Below are positions 12,398 through 14,058 of a stretch of 14,058 nucleotides of DNA, in pieces. Source of the DNA: an uncultured Collinsella sp. (lineage in GTDB: Bacteria; Actinomycetota; Coriobacteriia; Coriobacteriales; Coriobacteriaceae); assembly GCA_902491055.1 (NCBI GenBank), contig CABUGI010000045.1, positions 1-14,058 of the forward strand, written 5' to 3'. The notes under the pieces were generated by a model. That model did not search any database, was not told where the DNA came from, and saw nothing but the letters and a program-made list of their open reading frames with translations. The position numbers and the translations under genes were made by a program. The stretch's first letter is position 1. Each line of letters starts with the position of its first letter.

Positions 12398-14058
12398 TTA
12401 CTCCTTATTGCGACGGTAGAGGAAGTAACCGCCCGCGGAGATGACGGCAACGCCAGCGATGGCGAATGCAGCCACCACGCGGCCATCAAAACGATCACCG
12501 GTGGTGGGCAGGCCGCCCTTGGTGTTCGCCTTGTTGGTGGTTACCGTGGTCGTGGTGTCCGACTTGCCAGGCTTCTCGGGCTTGGTGGTGGGCTGCTCGG
12601 GCTTAGCGGGCTGCTCGGGGGTACCGGGCTGCTCAGGAGTACCAGGCTGCTCGGGAGTGCCAGGCTGATCCGGGGTTACCGGGTCGGTGGCAAGAGCGTC
12701 CTTGGCGTAGGTGATGGACACCTTGAGGCCGTTGGTCTCGGTGTTCAGGTCGCTCGGGGTGAAGGGCTGGTCGAAGTTTTCGGCCTTCTGATAGGCGCGC
12801 ATCTCCTGGAGCAGGGCCTTGCACTTCTTGTAGGTGTTCTCGGTAGCAGCCTTGCCGGCCTTGTTGGCCAGGGCAGTGCGGTCCTCGGTGGTCGTCTTGG
12901 CTAGCATGGCGGCGTCAACTTCCTTGTTCTGCTCGATGAGCTCGTTCTGGAGCGTATCGAGGTAGGCACGGACGCTGATACCAAGGGTGTCAGGGTTCTC
13001 AAAGCAGAGCGAGCTGATGTCCATGAGGACGTAGTTGATTGAGTTCTCGGGCTCCTCGTTGTACACGACGTCAGTCTGTTTGCAGTGATCGAAGGAGACG
13101 GTCTGATCGCTGAAGTACGGGCTGGCCTCAGTTATTAGAGCGGAGTACAACGGGATGGCGACGGAGTACGCGGCGCGGGAGAGCATTTCCCACTGGATGG
13201 TAGCGACTTCGGGGTCATACCCGCGACGAATCTGGAAGAGGTTGATCTCGGTGTTGCGCTCGCTGCCGATGCAATAAACACCATCAGTGTTCGCGTTGAG
13301 GCCAGGGACGTTCTCGCCGCGGTTGCCGAAGGCGCGAATCAACTCGAAAGTGCTCCAACCAGACTTGCCAGGCTTGAAGAACAGGGGCTGGATTTCGCTG
13401 ACCATGGCTCCCTTTTGGTCAGGTTTTCCTTTCTCCTTTACTGTGATAATGTCGTAATCTGTGCCTTCGGTCAGCTGACTACCAAAATAATCGCGGCCTT
13501 GCACATAGCGGGACCACTGGTTTACGCCGGAATCGGCGAGGCTTTCGCCATACGTTTGGGCGACATCGAATTTGCCGTCAGCGGAGTATTTGGCGAAACC
13601 CTTTTCTTCGGGCATGGATTGGATCTTTTCAGAGTGGAGGCAATTCTCGGTGTCATTGAGGTCGACATCGTAGTTGAGGCTCCCGATATTAGGGTTGAGC
13701 GAGGCGATGTTGTCGGTGAGCCTCATGGCGATCCACTGATGGCCGGAAAGTGCGGCAAACAGCCAGGTCTCGTTGTTGTCGGCAATGATGATCTGGTCGT
13801 TGGAGCAGACGCCCTGCTCGTCAATCAGGCTGCCGAGGAGCTCGACACCCTCGCGGGCCGTGGCGCTCTCGCCCAGAATGACGCTGGCGTAGTTGTACTC
13901 GCCGATGCCGGTCTCCTCGGTGACGGGGTCGGCTTCCTCTGCCTTCTCGTTATAGGAGGTGCTCAGCGTGGCAGAGCAGGAAACGCCCTTTTCGTTGATG
14001 CCAGCCTCGGAATATGCGTCGTAACGATCTTCCCACTGAGAGGGGTTGTCGCGAACGA
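12398..14058 (-). CDS. LPxTG-anchored C69 family dipeptidase, N-terminus outside window
   Basis: The open frame runs to the right edge, so 552 residues are seen and the start is missing. An internal ATG at 13726 is not the start, because the same frame continues upstream with family sequence (GVSCSATLSTSYNEKAEE, IIIADNNETWLFAALSGHQWIAM). This is the peptidase C69 (PepD-like) N-terminal nucleophile dipeptidase fold; the catalytic Cys should lie outside the window. Later blocks include DGVYCIGSERNTEINLFQIRRGYDPE and IQWEMLSRAAYSVAIPLYSAL. The C-terminal part has a proline-rich repeat spacer (PGTPEQ units), an LPTTG sorting motif at 12497-12511, a membrane helix and the tail RRNKE. Sortase should anchor it to the wall, giving extracellular peptide cleavage. 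No sortase gene is in view. Confidence 0.88.
   Translation of the reverse strand, partial: VRDNPSQWEDRYDAYSEAGINEKGVSCSATLSTSYNEKAEEADPVTEETGIGEYNYASVILGESATAREGVELLGSLIDEQGVCSNDQIIIADNNETWLFAALSGHQWIAMRLTDNIASLNPNIGSLNYDVDLNDTENCLHSEKIQSMPEEKGFAKYSADGKFDVAQTYGESLADSGVNQWSRYVQGRDYFGSQLTEGTDYDIITVKEKGKPDQKGAMVSEIQPLFFKPGKSGWSTFELIRAFGNRGENVPGLNANTDGVYCIGSERNTEINLFQIRRGYDPEVATIQWEMLSRAAYSVAIPLYSALITEASPYFSDQTVSFDHCKQTDVVYNEEPENSINYVLMDISSLCFENPDTLGISVRAYLDTLQNELIEQNKEVDAAMLAKTTTEDRTALANKAGKAATENTYKKCKALLQEMRAYQKAENFDQPFTPSDLNTETNGLKVSITYAKDALATDPVTPDQPGTPEQPGTPEQPGTPEQPAKPEQPTTKPEKPGKSDTTTTVTTNKANTKGGLPTTGDRFDGRVVAAFAIAGVAVISAGGYFLYRRNKE
12591..12680 (-). repeat. 18-bp tandem repeats encoding PGTPEQ-type units
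   Basis: Five imperfect 18-bp units run in register (12591, 12609, 12627, 12645 and 12663), coding for the proline-rich wall-spanning spacer before the LPTTG motif. Unit number may vary between strains by slippage. Confidence 0.85.

Noticed and set aside
12591..12680. Short tandem repeats as a CRISPR array
   Set aside because: The units are 18 bp without spacers and lie in frame in a coding region, giving a proline-rich stalk.
12254..12904. Plus-strand Gly/Leu-rich frame
   Set aside because: It lies opposite the leader promoter and the repeat-rich end of the surface protein gene and has no ribosome site.

Overview
The window looks like a chromosomal segment of a high-GC, Gram-positive gut actinobacterium of the class Coriobacteriia, most like Collinsella. 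This is inferred from GC-rich codon use, clear Shine-Dalgarno sites, an LPxTG surface protein, a D-aspartate ligase/racemase pair and ECF transporters, not from a database match. No rRNA, tRNA, CRISPR array or intact mobile element was found.

Left part (1-4250, mostly + strand): an M20 amidohydrolase; a HigB/HigA toxin-antitoxin pair behind a strong extended -10 promoter; a small membrane protein; a minus-strand holin-like gene of phage type; an EcsC-family protein with unusual arginine codons; and a membrane protein of unknown function. Positions 1420-3700 read like a small accessory patch. A bidirectional terminator (4253-4275) closes the block.

Middle (4286-8692): a secreted coiled-coil peptidoglycan hydrolase and a MOSC protein lie on the minus strand. 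Divergent from them are an ATP-grasp ligase resembling D-aspartate ligase and an aspartate/glutamate-type racemase. Together these two could make D-Asp and attach it to the peptidoglycan stem peptide. A second strong bidirectional terminator (8656-8692) separates them from the next block.

Right part (8722-12275, minus strand): a complete ECF transporter operon. In transcription order it has an extended -10 promoter, a 22-residue leader peptide with three consecutive Trp codons, an intrinsic terminator, a TrpP-like S component, a double-ABC EcfA fusion and EcfT. The layout is that of ribosome-mediated tryptophan attenuation acting on a tryptophan uptake system. Two structured repeats, a 100-nt nested inverted repeat and a 44-bp near-perfect palindrome, sit between the S and A genes. 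The right edge (12398 to beyond 14058) holds most of an LPxTG-anchored C69-type dipeptidase whose N-terminus is outside the window.

The most notable items are the Trp leader/attenuator in front of an ECF S gene, the nested inverted-repeat RNA-like element, the D-Asp ligase/racemase pair, and the MerR/SoxR-like dyads upstream of the hydrolase gene.
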